Shown piece by piece: positions 17,975 to 26,851 of a stretch of DNA of 38,526 nt. The notes under the pieces are model-generated. The model was given only the letters and a program-made list of their open reading frames with translations. It searched no databases and was not told where the DNA came from. A program made the translations under genes and the position numbers. Source of the stretch: Methylovulum sp. (lineage in GTDB: Bacteria; Pseudomonadota; Gammaproteobacteria; Methylococcales; Methylomonadaceae); NCBI GenBank assembly GCA_030653435.1, contig JAURZI010000047.1, forward strand, positions 1 through 38,526, read 5' to 3'. The first letter of the stretch is position 1; every line of letters begins with the position of its first letter.

Positions 17975-18736
17975 GGTAGGCACAGCCAGGAATTTGCGGT
18001 AATCAATCGAGACTTTAAGCCCCGCAAAATTGCCGGCCATGTTAAAGAGTTCGTGGTTTTTTTTATCAAAACTGAGCTTGACTTCATTCAAGGCGTTATT
18101 TTCATAACCTTCTTCAATGCGCGGCGAATCGAGCAAAAAATGGTAGATATAAATTTCCTGCTCCGCCTCGTCTTTAATTTCCAGCGGTTCACCCAGTTGC
18201 GCCAGGACAGCGGCTTTTTTGGGCAATTCGGCGGAAATCTTGCCCAACAAATCGGTATTGGCTTTTAGCTGTTTTTTTTCTTTGTCGATATTGGCCCCTG
18301 CGATGGAGCGCAAAGATATTTCTAAAAACTGGGGCGGGGCTATTTGCAGGAACAGCGAAGAGAACGACCATGCCGTCAGGCGTTTTTCTTGGTTGAACAA
18401 TAAATCGGAATAAAACTTGATTTCCGGCGCAACCGGTTTGTTGTCGGCATCGACTTTGCGGAACCAATAGCGCCAATGCCGTCCGCCGCTTGTAGTCGGC
18501 GTATCTGCGCTGGGATACAGTTTGGACAGGGAAATAAAATCCTGGTTGTAAAGGATCGGTTTTTTAAACTGCAAGGTAAAATCATCGGTGACGGCAACCG
18601 TAAAATAACGATCAAATTCATTCATCTGCAAATACGTTTGATAAGCGCGTATCCAGTACAGGCAGCCGGTCAGGGATACGGTCAGCACCAATAGGGCTAT
18701 GGCGCGCAGGCCTCGATTAACCAGTAAAGACGCCAT
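17969..18736 (-). CDS. Predicted lipoprotein of unknown function
   Basis: 255 residues with a lipoprotein signal peptide: hydrophobic core ALLVLTVS and lipobox LTGC, so Cys25 should be lipidated. The residue after Cys is Leu, not Asp, which favours the outer membrane. The body is soluble, charged and rich in FYW, with no recognised domain. It starts 4 bases after hslO ends on the same strand, so hslO and this gene very likely form an operon with this gene second. Confidence 0.75.
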   Translation of the reverse strand: MASLLVNRGLRAIALLVLTVSLTGCLYWIRAYQTYLQMNEFDRYFTVAVTDDFTLQFKKPILYNQDFISLSKLYPSADTPTTSGGRHWRYWFRKVDADNKPVAPEIKFYSDLLFNQEKRLTAWSFSSLFLQIAPPQFLEISLRSIAGANIDKEKKQLKANTDLLGKISAELPKKAAVLAQLGEPLEIKDEAEQEIYIYHFLLDSPRIEEGYENNALNEVKLSFDKKNHELFNMAGNFAGLKVSIDYRKFLAVPTL

Positions 18737-18740
18737 TGCT

Positions 18741-19610
18741 TTAATGCCGTGTTTGGGAATCTAGCGTTATGCCGCCCTGGTTCAACAGGCTTGCAATATC
18801 CACCGGATCGAAAACATAACGGGCGCCACAGAATTCGCAGATGACTTCAATATGCGGTTGTTCCCGCAGGATGTCTTCCAGTTCCGCCCGGCCCATGGCC
18901 TTTAGCGTCCTTTCTATTCTCGATTGCGAGCAGGTGCACTGGAAACTGATCGGTTCAGCGTCGAACAAACGGACTTTTTCTTGATTAAACAGGCGATACA
19001 GCAGGGCTTCGCAGTCCAGTGCCAGCAATTCCTGCTCAGTGACGGTATCAGCCAAGATGCTGAGGCGTTCCCAGTCTTCCTCGGCATGTGCTTGTGCGGG
19101 CAGCTCCTGCAATAATAATCCCGCAGCATGCGTGGCATCGGCGAACAGCCACAAGCGGGTTTTCAGTTGCTCGGACTGGGCAAAATAGCTTTCCAGCGCG
19201 GTTGCCAGATGATCGCCTTCCAACCCGACGATGCCTTGATAAGGGTCGGCATTGTCCGGTTCTATCGTTAACACCAACCGTCCATTGCCAAACACCGCGT
19301 GCCCCGGGCCGCTTGCCGTTTGCGTATGGCTTCTGACCAGCCCCCTGATTTTTCGGTCATGCGTCGATTGGGCGACCAGGGTTTTGATGTCGCCGTCGCC
19401 TTGCACCTGAAGGATCATCGAGCCTTTAAATTTAATAGTCGCCGATAGCATCACGACAGCCGCCAAGGCTTGCCCCAGTATCTGTTGTATAGCTTCCGGG
19501 CCTTGCTGATGCTGCTTGGCCGTTTGCCAACTCTCGGACAATTGCACCCATTCGCCGCGGACACCCAGCTCTTCAAATAAAAAACGGTGTAAAACATCTT
19601 GTTTAATCAT
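18741..19610 (-). CDS. hslO: Redox-regulated chaperone Hsp33
   Basis: 289 residues, full length. This cytoplasmic holdase is switched on by oxidative unfolding. The N-terminal domain has FLFEELGVRGEWVQL and GQALAAVVMLSATIKFKGSM. The C-terminal zinc switch has CTC (C225, C227) and CEFC (C258, C261) with RIERTLKAMGRAEL between them, exactly as in E. coli Hsp33. It starts at the first ATG; no clear ribosome site was seen. It is divergent from msrA, another oxidative-stress gene, across about 195 bases. Confidence 0.97.
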   Translation of the reverse strand: MIKQDVLHRFLFEELGVRGEWVQLSESWQTAKQHQQGPEAIQQILGQALAAVVMLSATIKFKGSMILQVQGDGDIKTLVAQSTHDRKIRGLVRSHTQTASGPGHAVFGNGRLVLTIEPDNADPYQGIVGLEGDHLATALESYFAQSEQLKTRLWLFADATHAAGLLLQELPAQAHAEEDWERLSILADTVTEQELLALDCEALLYRLFNQEKVRLFDAEPISFQCTCSQSRIERTLKAMGRAELEDILREQPHIEVICEFCGARYVFDPVDIASLLNQGGITLDSQTRH

Positions 19611-19756
19611 GTTGGTGTGTTCGGGTCATGTCGTTAAGGTTTGTGTTTTGTTATAAGCCGTGCTTCCCTTCCCTGGCTTGGGTGGTGTGCCTGCCCGATA
19701 ATGGCGAGGCCATGATGCGGCTTTATGGCAAGTGCCGGAATCGTTACGCGCTTTAT

Positions 19757-19762
19757 TATAAT
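19757..19762 (+). promoter_or_regulatory. Candidate -10 box for msrA
   Basis: A perfect TATAAT sits 44 bases before the preferred msrA start at 19806. The -35 region is poor. If transcription begins near 19769, starts further upstream than 19806 cannot be used. Confidence 0.4.
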
Positions 19763-19805
19763 GCAGAATCATAGTAACCTTAGGCCAATCGCTTACCAAC
19801 CCGAT

Positions 19806-20444
19806 ATGATCTCTATGTTTTCAGCAAAAAAGCTGGTGTTGCCGAACCCTGACCAGGCATTGCCTGGCCGGGATAAATCCATGCCTATCATTAACCGGCA
19901 TTTTGTCAGCGGAAACCCGATTGCACCGCCGTTTCCTGAAACTATCCAACAGGCTTTATTTGGCCTGGGCTGTTTTTGGGGCGCGGAAAGAAAATTTTGG
20001 CAATATCCGCATATCTACAGCACGGCAGTCGGCTATAGCGGTGGTTATACCCCCAACCTGACCTACGACGAACTCTGCACCGGCATGACCGGCCATAATG
20101 AAGTCGTCAAAGTGTTTTATGACCCGTCGTTAACCTCTTATATGGACTTGTTGCGGTTATTCTGGGAAGCGCATAACCCCACGCAAGGCATGAGACAGGG
20201 CAATGACATCGGCACCCAATACCGCTCCGCCATTTATACCTACACCCAGGGGCAACTCGATGCGGCGTTGGCGTCAAGACAGCATTACCAGGACAAACTG
20301 ACCCGCGCGGGTTTTGGCCAAATCACGACCGAAATTATGCCCGCAGGCGAATTTTATTATGCCGAGGATTACCATCAGCAATATCTGGCCAAAGAACCGA
20401 TGGGCTACTGTGGTTTGGGCGGTTTGGGCGTGGCGTTCGATTAA
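19806..20444 (+). CDS. msrA: Peptide methionine sulfoxide reductase A
   Basis: It reduces methionine-S-sulfoxide in proteins. The catalytic motif is [13 protein letters not shown], followed by [42 protein letters not shown] and [12 protein letters not shown], with a resolving Cys in MGYCGLGG. The protein begins like E. coli MsrA ([19 protein letters not shown]), so the start is 19806 or 19815; an in-frame extension back to 19725 has no family similarity and crosses a TATAAT box. Only one C-terminal Cys is evident, where E. coli has two. Neighbouring hslO on the other strand also answers oxidative stress. Confidence 0.95.
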   Translation: MISMFSAKKLVLPNPDQALPGRDKSMPIINRHFVSGNPIAPPFPETIQQALFGLGCFWGAERKFWQYPHIYSTAVGYSGGYTPNLTYDELCTGMTGHNEVVKVFYDPSLTSYMDLLRLFWEAHNPTQGMRQGNDIGTQYRSAIYTYTQGQLDAALASRQHYQDKLTRAGFGQITTEIMPAGEFYYAEDYHQQYLAKEPMGYCGLGGLGVAFD

Positions 20445-20523
20445 TGACCTATCTGCCGACAATCACCGGCTAATCTGTTTTATTCCAAATCTCTTATTCC
20501 CAAATTTCTTTTATTCAATGAGC

Positions 20524-20527
20524 GAGG
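20524..20527 (+). promoter_or_regulatory. Ribosome binding site for the thioesterase
   Basis: GAGG lies 5 bases before the ATG at 20533, favouring that start over an ATG at 20518 and over longer in-frame readings. Confidence 0.55.
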
Positions 20528-20532
20528 CATCC

Positions 20533-21225
20533 ATGGAGCTTTTTGCATTTCCGTTTGCAGGCGGCGGGGAACACTGTTATCGGGAGTTGGGCCCTTATTT
20601 GCACCATGCCGTTTTACGGACCCAGGCCATACCGGGACGGGGTCGTTTGATAGGTCAGCCCTGCATCCGGCGCATAGACGGCATGGTCGATTACCTATTG
20701 GCGCAATTGGCGCCTGAACTTGGCCAACCTTATGCGTTGTTCGGGCATAGCATGGGCGCTTTTGTCGCTTATATGCTGACCAGAAAAATTATCGCCCATC
20801 ACTTACCGCCGCCCAAGGTGTTGATTTTTTCAGGACGAAAAGCACCTACGGTTGTCGATCCTGAGCCCAAGCATAAATTGCCGGATGAGCTGTTCAGGAA
20901 AATGTTGCAGGATTTGGGCGGGATACCGGATGTCGTTTGGCAGGACAGCGAACTGATGGCGTTGTTTGAGCCTATCATACGGGCTGATTTTGAACTCATT
21001 GAAACCTGTTTATATACCCAATGTGAGCCCGTCAATATACCGATCCACCTATTGATGGGCAAAGAGGATAAGGTCACCCGCGCTGAAGCCGAAGCTTGGC
21101 AAAAAGAAAGCACGCAACCCTTGTCCATCACATATTTTGACGGTGGGCATTTTTATTTTCAGGATGACTGGCAAGCGCTGGCGGGAAAAATAAACGCAGT
21201 TTTGGCTACGCTGGAACAGCCGTAG
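20533..21225 (+). CDS. Type II thioesterase (alpha/beta hydrolase, NRPS/PKS editing type)
   Basis: About 230 residues from the ATG at 20533. It starts MELFAFPFAGGGEHCYREL, the usual opening of type II thioesterases, and has the nucleophile elbow GHSMGAFVAYML, a mid segment FSGRKAPTV, the late acidic motif LLMGKEDKVT and the active-site His in GGHFYFQDD. These enzymes clear misloaded acyl groups from carrier proteins of peptide or polyketide synthases. No such synthase is in the window, but the Sfp-type transferase at 17165 points the same way. It follows msrA by 88 bases on the same strand. Confidence 0.88.
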   Translation: MELFAFPFAGGGEHCYRELGPYLHHAVLRTQAIPGRGRLIGQPCIRRIDGMVDYLLAQLAPELGQPYALFGHSMGAFVAYMLTRKIIAHHLPPPKVLIFSGRKAPTVVDPEPKHKLPDELFRKMLQDLGGIPDVVWQDSELMALFEPIIRADFELIETCLYTQCEPVNIPIHLLMGKEDKVTRAEAEAWQKESTQPLSITYFDGGHFYFQDDWQALAGKINAVLATLEQP

Positions 21226-21278
21226 CGCCACGTTGTCAGCCATGTCAGCTTGGCACTGAACAGGTATGGGCTTAAACG

Positions 21279-22670
21279 TTAAAAAGAAAACGAAGAGCTG
21301 AAGCCATAAGCGCTGTCTATACCGGTTGCTATGGTGTATTTAAAGCTGAGTTTAAATTCCGTGCTGGCCAATTTATGCCTGGCCTTTTTCACTAACTTCT
21401 TTTTATCGATTGCCAGCACCTCTTTGGCCGTCTCCAGGGCTTCAAGCTTGAATTTTGATTTTGATGCCGGCCTAAGGCCTATATCGAAACCGATTTCCTG
21501 CTGATTATCGATAGCCAGTTTCGTGCCCGTTATGCGCGTGTCGGCAAAGGTGATGTCCGCCATTAATGTGCGTCCAAACAGATGATAGTCAAAGTCTTTA
21601 ACCAATTGCACGCTGTTGCGGTAAATGCTGTTGCTAATCGTGGGGATTTCGATGCTATTGCCGCCTACCAGCAAGTCGGTATAAGCCTTTACAGACTCGA
21701 CGGTATAGTAATTGTACTGGTTCTGCACAACCATGTTGTAGCCCTTACCAACCGGTATGCCCAGATTGCTTTGCAGACCGCCGGAATAAATGACGCTGGT
21801 CTCAACATTGTTTTGCTCCGAACCGATGGCCCCTACCCGGAACAACGGGACCAAATCCCATTTTACTTTCCCGGTATCGATAAGTTTTGACATGGGAATA
21901 CGCAAACCCGAGCCGACAGAACCGCTAAAAGACGCGATACCGTCGGTTTCTATATAGGTTAGCGGGACATTTAACAACAACGCCCAGCCGTCCTTAAACT
22001 CCCAATTGTAACTGATAGGAAAGCTGTAAACGTCGGCCGTTTTGCCGTCAGCGTTATAGCTGGCAAACCCCGTCAATACGCTCAAATGGCTTTCGCGTTC
22101 CCCTCCGGCCAATTCTTTTAAGACATTTGCGCTTAAACCTGAGCCGTCAATGGCGCTGTCCAAGCCCGGCGTTCTAGGTAGATACCCGGACACCCCGCCG
22201 ATTGTGGACAATGCGGATTCTGCGTTTACTTTTTGAAAAATCCCGCCAGAATTGTTTTTTACCCAGAATTCCAACTGCTTGACGCTATCTTTGCGTGTCG
22301 CCCCATCAAATGACTCGTGGATGCCCAAAGACTCAGAAGTCATCGTGATACGGTTGGAATTGCTTGATGTGGAAATGACGACCGGATTACCCTGAATATC
22401 AGATGTGGCCACGACCAGAGGACGGTCTGCCCCGTGGTCGTAAGCCGGGTTATTGATAACCTTGTGGTCTATCGTATCGCTAAATTCCTGCGCCGTTGAA
22501 AACTCATAAGTTTCGAAGAGGCGTTGGCCGTCAAGATAAGTGATTTCGACATGGGTGGTGATAGGGCTGAAATCACCGCTATACACTGGAGCAGAGATAG
22601 CGCTTATCGCTAGTGCGGCCCAAAAGTTATTGGGCCGTCGTTTTGACATGAGGTTGTTATCGGTACGCAT
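21279..22670 (-). CDS. Outer-membrane beta-barrel protein of unknown function (paralogue 1)
   Basis: About 463 residues from the ATG at 22670, supported by GGGGT about 6 bases upstream; an ATG at 22649 (MSKRRPNNFW) is an alternative. The signal peptide ends near SAPVYS-GDF. The C-terminal part alternates polar and hydrophobic residues and ends SAYGFSSSFSF, a terminal Phe typical of BAM substrates. A central block, VYSFPISYNWEF...LLLNVPLTYIETDG, is clearly related to the next gene upstream on this strand (TITFPFGYTFKI...IVSVPFTYIDTQG). The N-terminal 200 residues form a separate soluble domain. I do not recognise a named family. Confidence 0.75.
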   Translation of the reverse strand: MRTDNNLMSKRRPNNFWAALAISAISAPVYSGDFSPITTHVEITYLDGQRLFETYEFSTAQEFSDTIDHKVINNPAYDHGADRPLVVATSDIQGNPVVISTSSNSNRITMTSESLGIHESFDGATRKDSVKQLEFWVKNNSGGIFQKVNAESALSTIGGVSGYLPRTPGLDSAIDGSGLSANVLKELAGGERESHLSVLTGFASYNADGKTADVYSFPISYNWEFKDGWALLLNVPLTYIETDGIASFSGSVGSGLRIPMSKLIDTGKVKWDLVPLFRVGAIGSEQNNVETSVIYSGGLQSNLGIPVGKGYNMVVQNQYNYYTVESVKAYTDLLVGGNSIEIPTISNSIYRNSVQLVKDFDYHLFGRTLMADITFADTRITGTKLAIDNQQEIGFDIGLRPASKSKFKLEALETAKEVLAIDKKKLVKKARHKLASTEFKLSFKYTIATGIDSAYGFSSSFSF

Positions 22671-22800
22671 TGGCATTACCCCGGTGATGTTGCATGGCTT
22701 CGTGTGTGGATTAAAGCATACGTTGCCGGGTAGTTGAGACAACTAACGTACAGCACAAACCGGCAAACTCAGCGCAAGGACTGGCAACAAATTAGGGCTC

Positions 22801-22845
22801 TGCCCTTTAGCTGCAAACGACGGCACGGTTTGCAGCTAAAGGGCA
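22801..22845. repeat. Perfect 17-bp inverted repeat between the two barrel genes
   Basis: TGCCCTTTAGCTGCAAA (22801-22817) and its exact complement TTTGCAGCTAAAGGGCA (22829-22845) are separated by 11 bases. On the minus strand it begins about 74 bases after the stop of paralogue 2 and lies upstream of paralogue 1. There is no T tract, so it may be a factor-dependent terminator, an mRNA-protecting hairpin or a small mobile element. Confidence 0.75.
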
Positions 22846-22918
22846 AAAGGGCATTAACCGTTACCTTGGCTATGGACTATACAGAGATAGCGGCTGTGAG
22901 GAAAGTAGTTCCGGCGGA

Positions 22919-24166
22919 TTAAAACTGGTAATTTAGGCCAACCCGATAGCCTTCTACGTTTTTACCGGTAGCGCTAAACAAATAGTTGGCATTAAAACCT
23001 AAGCCGCCCACCCAGTTTTTACTATTTACGGTTTTAACCGACATGCCCAATTCGTTGTATTGGTCAACGAATAATCGGGAACCAAAATATTCTGTATCGG
23101 TAAAATTAGCGGCGATATACAGCTCATTGCCGAGAAAATGGCTGCCGATATTTTTACCCAGCGTCAGGCCGTTTTTAATGATGTAGTTTTGCAGATCAGG
23201 GTCTACCGAATGTCCGTCCATATCGTAAGGCAATGAGGTATAGTAGCCCGCCATATTGCCCACGGTCAGCTTGAAAGTATTGGGGTCTAAGGCATCGAGG
23301 TCGAAAGTGTATTTGCTGGTTAACGTACCGGAAGCGATATGCCCGACATCCGCCAAATCGAATGAGCCCCTAAAACCATAGGCAACCGCTGGTGTCAGCA
23401 CCCATTGTTTGTTAATACGATATTGGTAAGCAAAACCGGCTCCGCCATCATAAGACTGTGCGCCCTGGGTGTCGATATAAGTAAACGGCACGGATACGAT
23501 GAGCCGTTGCCGGTCATCTATTTTGAAGGTATAGCCGAACGGGAAGGTGATGGTATCAACCGATTTGCCGCTTAGCGCGTAATGGCCGTAACGGGCTCCG
23601 GCGTCGAAGCTATTTTTGGCGGAAGGCTTTGCCGAGTCAGTGGGCCAGTCATCTGAAGTGCCTAGCAAATAAGCGTTTTCGACCATAATGCCCATGATAC
23701 TCGATGGGTTGCCGCCCAAGGGATCAGCCGGGTCAACTTTAGCCAACTCTTTATTAATGGGCGCGCTGTAACCTTTGAGTATATTTTCAACTTTTGTGTT
23801 CAGTTGTTGGGTTACGGCGCTGGACGAGATGCCGGAACCCGCAGCCACCTTAACCGATTCGGTAACGCCCAGGCTAGGCAAGGTGACGATGACGTTGGTG
23901 GCGGACACTTTTTCAAACTGGACAGGCACGCCTTTAAAATCCAGGTTGACAACGGCACCTACGGTGCTGGTCACGCCAGGGAAAAGCCCTTGGTACTGGT
24001 CGGGGTTGTTGGCGGCATTGATGGCTTCGTCAAAATTGGCAAAACTGAGCGTTCTGGTAATGCCGTCTATCGTAACCGTTGTAGAAAAATTATCGGCTAT
24101 GGCAGCGTGGCTGAGCCACAGCATGGCAACTGCGCCGACGGATAAAAGTGTATTGTTTGCTTTCAC
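22919..24166 (-). CDS. Outer-membrane beta-barrel protein of unknown function (paralogue 2)
   Basis: 415 residues starting at a GTG (24166) with AGGAG 6 bases upstream. The signal peptide is MKANNTLLSVGAVAMLWLSH then AAIA before DNFST. The N-terminal region (25-180) is a soluble domain with valine-rich strands; from about 200 on it is a barrel (TITFPFGYTFKI, VSVPFTYIDTQG, LTPAVAYGFRGSFD) ending VEGYRVGLNYQF with terminal Phe. The barrel block is shared with the neighbouring gene at 21279-22670, showing an old tandem duplication with diverged N-termini. Role unknown; transport or adhesion are possible. Confidence 0.78.
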   Translation of the reverse strand: MKANNTLLSVGAVAMLWLSHAAIADNFSTTVTIDGITRTLSFANFDEAINAANNPDQYQGLFPGVTSTVGAVVNLDFKGVPVQFEKVSATNVIVTLPSLGVTESVKVAAGSGISSSAVTQQLNTKVENILKGYSAPINKELAKVDPADPLGGNPSSIMGIMVENAYLLGTSDDWPTDSAKPSAKNSFDAGARYGHYALSGKSVDTITFPFGYTFKIDDRQRLIVSVPFTYIDTQGAQSYDGGAGFAYQYRINKQWVLTPAVAYGFRGSFDLADVGHIASGTLTSKYTFDLDALDPNTFKLTVGNMAGYYTSLPYDMDGHSVDPDLQNYIIKNGLTLGKNIGSHFLGNELYIAANFTDTEYFGSRLFVDQYNELGMSVKTVNSKNWVGGLGFNANYLFSATGKNVEGYRVGLNYQF

Positions 24167-24352
24167 GAAGCGCTCCTGTAATTTTTTGAGTTGTTAGCAA
24201 CAAAACATGGCGGGCGGATCATAACATGTTGCTGCCCTGCATGATTTATCTAGGGGTGAGCCATATTAATCCGCAATAGTCCGTGACAGTGCGTCTATCT
24301 GTGGCTGCCGTTAAACAGCAATGCCGCCGCCAACTCCAGTTACGGGCAATAG

Positions 24353-24379
24353 TGGCGTGGGTGCTAGCCCCCCACGCCA
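24353..24379 (-). terminator. Strong hairpin after the exported-protein gene
   Basis: TGGCGTGGG (24353-24361) pairs perfectly with CCCACGCCA (24371-24379) across a 9-base loop. On the minus strand it begins 35 bases after the stop at 24414. No T tract follows, so it is a terminator-like hairpin rather than a proven terminator. Confidence 0.4.
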
Positions 24380-24413
24380 AACCTATCCCTGTATAAAACA
24401 GCTCCCTTTAAGA

Positions 24414-25112
24414 TTAATGCAATATCACTCCAAACTCGCCTTTAGCCAGCCTGACACTGTAAGCGACCGGTGTTGCCACGGTGGTGTCGGCGCGGATCAA
24501 ATTGATTTCGACGTAATACTCGTTATTTTGGAAATCAAAAGTATGGGTGAATTGCTTGATGTCTTCGTTTGCCACCACGCTGGCTGATGTGTTGCTGTTG
24601 AATGTCGCGATGGTTGATTCGCCGAGCGTGGCCCGGTTGACTTTTCTGAGTGATGCGCTGACCTGGGCTTTGGTGCTGATGCCGTCCGTATCTTTATAAC
24701 CGACAATCAACGCATTCCAATCCGCGCTTTTCCAGTAAGCCGGCGTGCCGAACAAATCGCCAGGCGCAGCCGGTATGGCCGGCACATAATCGTAGATAGG
24801 CGTAACATTGCAGCGTACAGTGATGGGCTGGTAAGTCGGGTTAGGCCGGGTGATGACCGCGCTATTGCCGGATGCTGCGACATTGCTGACAAACACGCCG
24901 AAATTGCTGACGTTGGCACCCAGATAGCGGAATTGTGTGCCGGAAAACTCGTGTTTTGCGGTTGATGATTCATCAACCGAACAAGACGATGCCGTAGCCG
25001 TCCAGGCAGGCAGGTAATCGCCCCAATCTTGTGGTAAAGCGGAAGCGCTGGTGGCGGTCACGATAGCGCCGGTAGCCAGCAGGATGTTTAATGTGTTGCG
25101 TAATGTTTTCAT
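24414..25112 (-). CDS. Secreted or periplasmic protein of unknown function
   Basis: 232 residues with a signal peptide (MKTLRNTLNILLATGAIVTA, then TSASA before LPQDW). Only two cysteines remain in the mature protein besides none in the leader: one in SSCSVDES and one in VRCNVTP, well placed for a disulfide. The mature part is rich in Thr, Ser, Asn and Val and probably all-beta. No known domain is recognised. GAGGAA lies about 8 bases before the ATG. With the two barrel genes it makes a run of three exported proteins on this strand, separated by 247 and 176 bases, so probably not a single operon. Confidence 0.7.
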   Translation of the reverse strand: MKTLRNTLNILLATGAIVTATSASALPQDWGDYLPAWTATASSCSVDESSTAKHEFSGTQFRYLGANVSNFGVFVSNVAASGNSAVITRPNPTYQPITVRCNVTPIYDYVPAIPAAPGDLFGTPAYWKSADWNALIVGYKDTDGISTKAQVSASLRKVNRATLGESTIATFNSNTSASVVANEDIKQFTHTFDFQNNEYYVEINLIRADTTVATPVAYSVRLAKGEFGVILH

Positions 25113-25490
25113 GGTCGTTTCCTCAATAAGTGTGATGAATAAGTTAGGATGTCTGAATGCTTCGGACAGGTCATAGCTTACGCATATCGCTTATGGATCA
25201 CCGTGATATAGTTACCTGACTCGGCGGTATTAATGGTGCTTGTACTTTCATCTTGGTGTGGAAGGCGTATAGGCTCGTCCAAAGAGAGGCGGGACAAAAC
25301 CGATCTGGACAAGTCTATGCCCTGAAGTGTCATTGTGTAGGGTACGCATAACGATAACAATCAACATAAAGGTACGCGATGCGTACCTACGAAAGCATTG
25401 TAAAAACGTAAACATGACCTGCGAAGTGTATTACCAAGCAAGCCCGAAACAGGGAGGTCTGTTAGAACCTATGCGCTTGCCCGTTCCGGC
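25113..25490. other. 378-bp intergenic region holding a small palindromic element
   Basis: No supported gene. The short minus-strand frame at 25178-25360 has no ribosome site and no recognisable protein character. The notable content is the repeat at 25337-25390. Confidence 0.5.
25337..25390. repeat. 54-bp element with terminal inverted repeats (GTAGGTACGCAT type)
   Basis: The left end GTAGGGTACGCAT and the right end ATGCGTACCTAC are inverted complements apart from one extra G. The right end also forms an internal palindrome, GGTACGCGATGCGTACC. A partial copy is at 5306-5327. This fits a small non-autonomous element or REP-like repeat dispersed in the genome. Confidence 0.65.
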
Positions 25491-25826
25491 TTATTGTTTC
25501 TGTGCGGCGCAGCTGATACATAAATGGGAATAAGGCAGGGCTTTCAAACGCTCTGCCCTGATGGGCTCGCCGCAAGCCGTACAAATGCCGTATTCGCCGC
25601 TGTCTATACGTGCAAGCGCCTGTTTGATCAGTGCGGCTTCTACCCTGGCGGCATTGCCGAGATAGTCCAGCACCTGGTCGTTCTCAACTTGTGTGGCCTG
25701 TTCGGCAAAGTCTTTTTCTATAGGTTGGTCGGTATGCTTGACTTCATCGGTGATTTTCGCAAGACGCTCATTGAGCTCCTCCAGCATGTCGCATAAGGTT
25801 TGTTTGACTTCTTCATAGTTTTTCAT
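25491..25826 (-). CDS. DksA/TraR-family zinc-finger protein (short type)
   Basis: 111 residues. An N-terminal helical region (KQTLCDMLEELNERLAKI, then coiled-coil-like residues to about 60) is followed by the family segment EAALIKQALARIDSGEYGIC and a C4 zinc finger with C82, C85, C103 and C106 (CTACGEPI...RLKALPYSHLCISC). Proteins of this type bind RNA polymerase through the secondary channel or act as small zinc proteins of less certain role. At 111 residues it is shorter than DksA (about 150), so it is not the main DksA. AGGGA lies 5 bases before the ATG. Confidence 0.9.
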   Translation of the reverse strand: MKNYEEVKQTLCDMLEELNERLAKITDEVKHTDQPIEKDFAEQATQVENDQVLDYLGNAARVEAALIKQALARIDSGEYGICTACGEPIRAERLKALPYSHLCISCAAQKQ

Positions 25827-25948
25827 AGCAATCCCTGATTTGTGTAGGATTTAAGTCTTGCCCTATACTTAGGCCGTATAGCTGCTTTCCAGCTTAACCG
25901 TAGCGGGCAGACCGATTCTTTATAACTCCAGCATCCTAATCATTACCT

Positions 25949-26851
25949 ATGCAAAATGCAATTAATCAGCTTCTGGACTCAGCCAATCAGATTATTCTGG
26001 GCAAAGACCATAAAATCCGTCTTGCCTTGTGTTGCCTGTTGGCACACGGACATTTGCTGATAGAGGATATCCCCGGCGTAGGCAAAACTACGTTGGCGCA
26101 TACCTTAGCCAAATTGCTGGGCTTGCATTATCAGCGCATCCAGTTTACCAGCGATATTTTGCCTGCGGACATTTTGGGCGCATCGGTATTCGACAGTAAA
26201 AATCATGAATTCAAATTTCATCCCGGTCCTGTTTTTAATCAGGTTGTACTGGCGGATGAAATTAACCGAGCCACCCCGAAAGCGCAAAGTGCTTTGCTGG
26301 AAGCGATGGAAGAAAGTCAAGTGACGATTGAAGGCAGCACTTATCCGTTGCCCCAGCCGTTTTTTGTCATTGCCACGCAAAACCCGTCGCATCAGATTGG
26401 TACCTTCCCATTGCCGGAGTCGCAATTGGACCGGTTTTTAATGCGTATTGAGCTGGGCTATCCCGATGCCGCCGCAGAAAGGGCATTGTTGGCAGGAGAA
26501 AGTCGGCACCGCTTAATCGAATCCTTACCGGTTGTCCTGCCCCCTGAGGTGTTGCAGGACATCCAACTAGCGGTAACCCAGGTTTATGTTTCGGACGCCC
26601 TGCTCGATTATTGCCAGGCGCTGATTGCTTTTACCCGTGAGTCGCCGGAATACCCCTGCGGCCTGTCACCAAGAGGCGGGCTGGCATTGCTCAGAGCCGC
26701 CAAAGCCTGGGCGTTTATGGCGCGGCGCGATGCGGTGCTGCCTGAGGATCTGCAAGCGGTGCTGGCTGCGGTGGCTGGGCATCGTTTGCGGTCGGGGAAC
26801 AGCAATTCGGAAGCCATAGTCGCGCCGCTGTTACAGGTCGCCATCCATTGA
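25949..26851 (+). CDS. MoxR-type AAA+ ATPase
   Basis: 300 residues. Walker A is in IPGVGKTTLA (43-48), the Walker B region is VVLADEIN (about 99-106), the sensor is FFVIATQNPSHQIGTFPLPE, and an arginine-finger region is in QLDRFLMR. The C-terminal lid domain contains SPRGGLALLRAAKAWA, conserved in the family. MoxR ATPases act as chaperones or metal-insertion helpers and commonly precede a DUF58 protein. The stop overlaps the next start (TTGA), so the three genes 25949-29758 form one operon. No clear ribosome site was seen upstream. Confidence 0.95.
   Translation: MQNAINQLLDSANQIILGKDHKIRLALCCLLAHGHLLIEDIPGVGKTTLAHTLAKLLGLHYQRIQFTSDILPADILGASVFDSKNHEFKFHPGPVFNQVVLADEINRATPKAQSALLEAMEESQVTIEGSTYPLPQPFFVIATQNPSHQIGTFPLPESQLDRFLMRIELGYPDAAAERALLAGESRHRLIESLPVVLPPEVLQDIQLAVTQVYVSDALLDYCQALIAFTRESPEYPCGLSPRGGLALLRAAKAWAFMARRDAVLPEDLQAVLAAVAGHRLRSGNSNSEAIVAPLLQVAIH

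Noticed and set aside
25178-25360. A 60-codon minus-strand frame upstream of the small exported-protein gene
   Set aside because: It has no ribosome site, runs through the palindromic repeat at its start and shows no protein-like composition.
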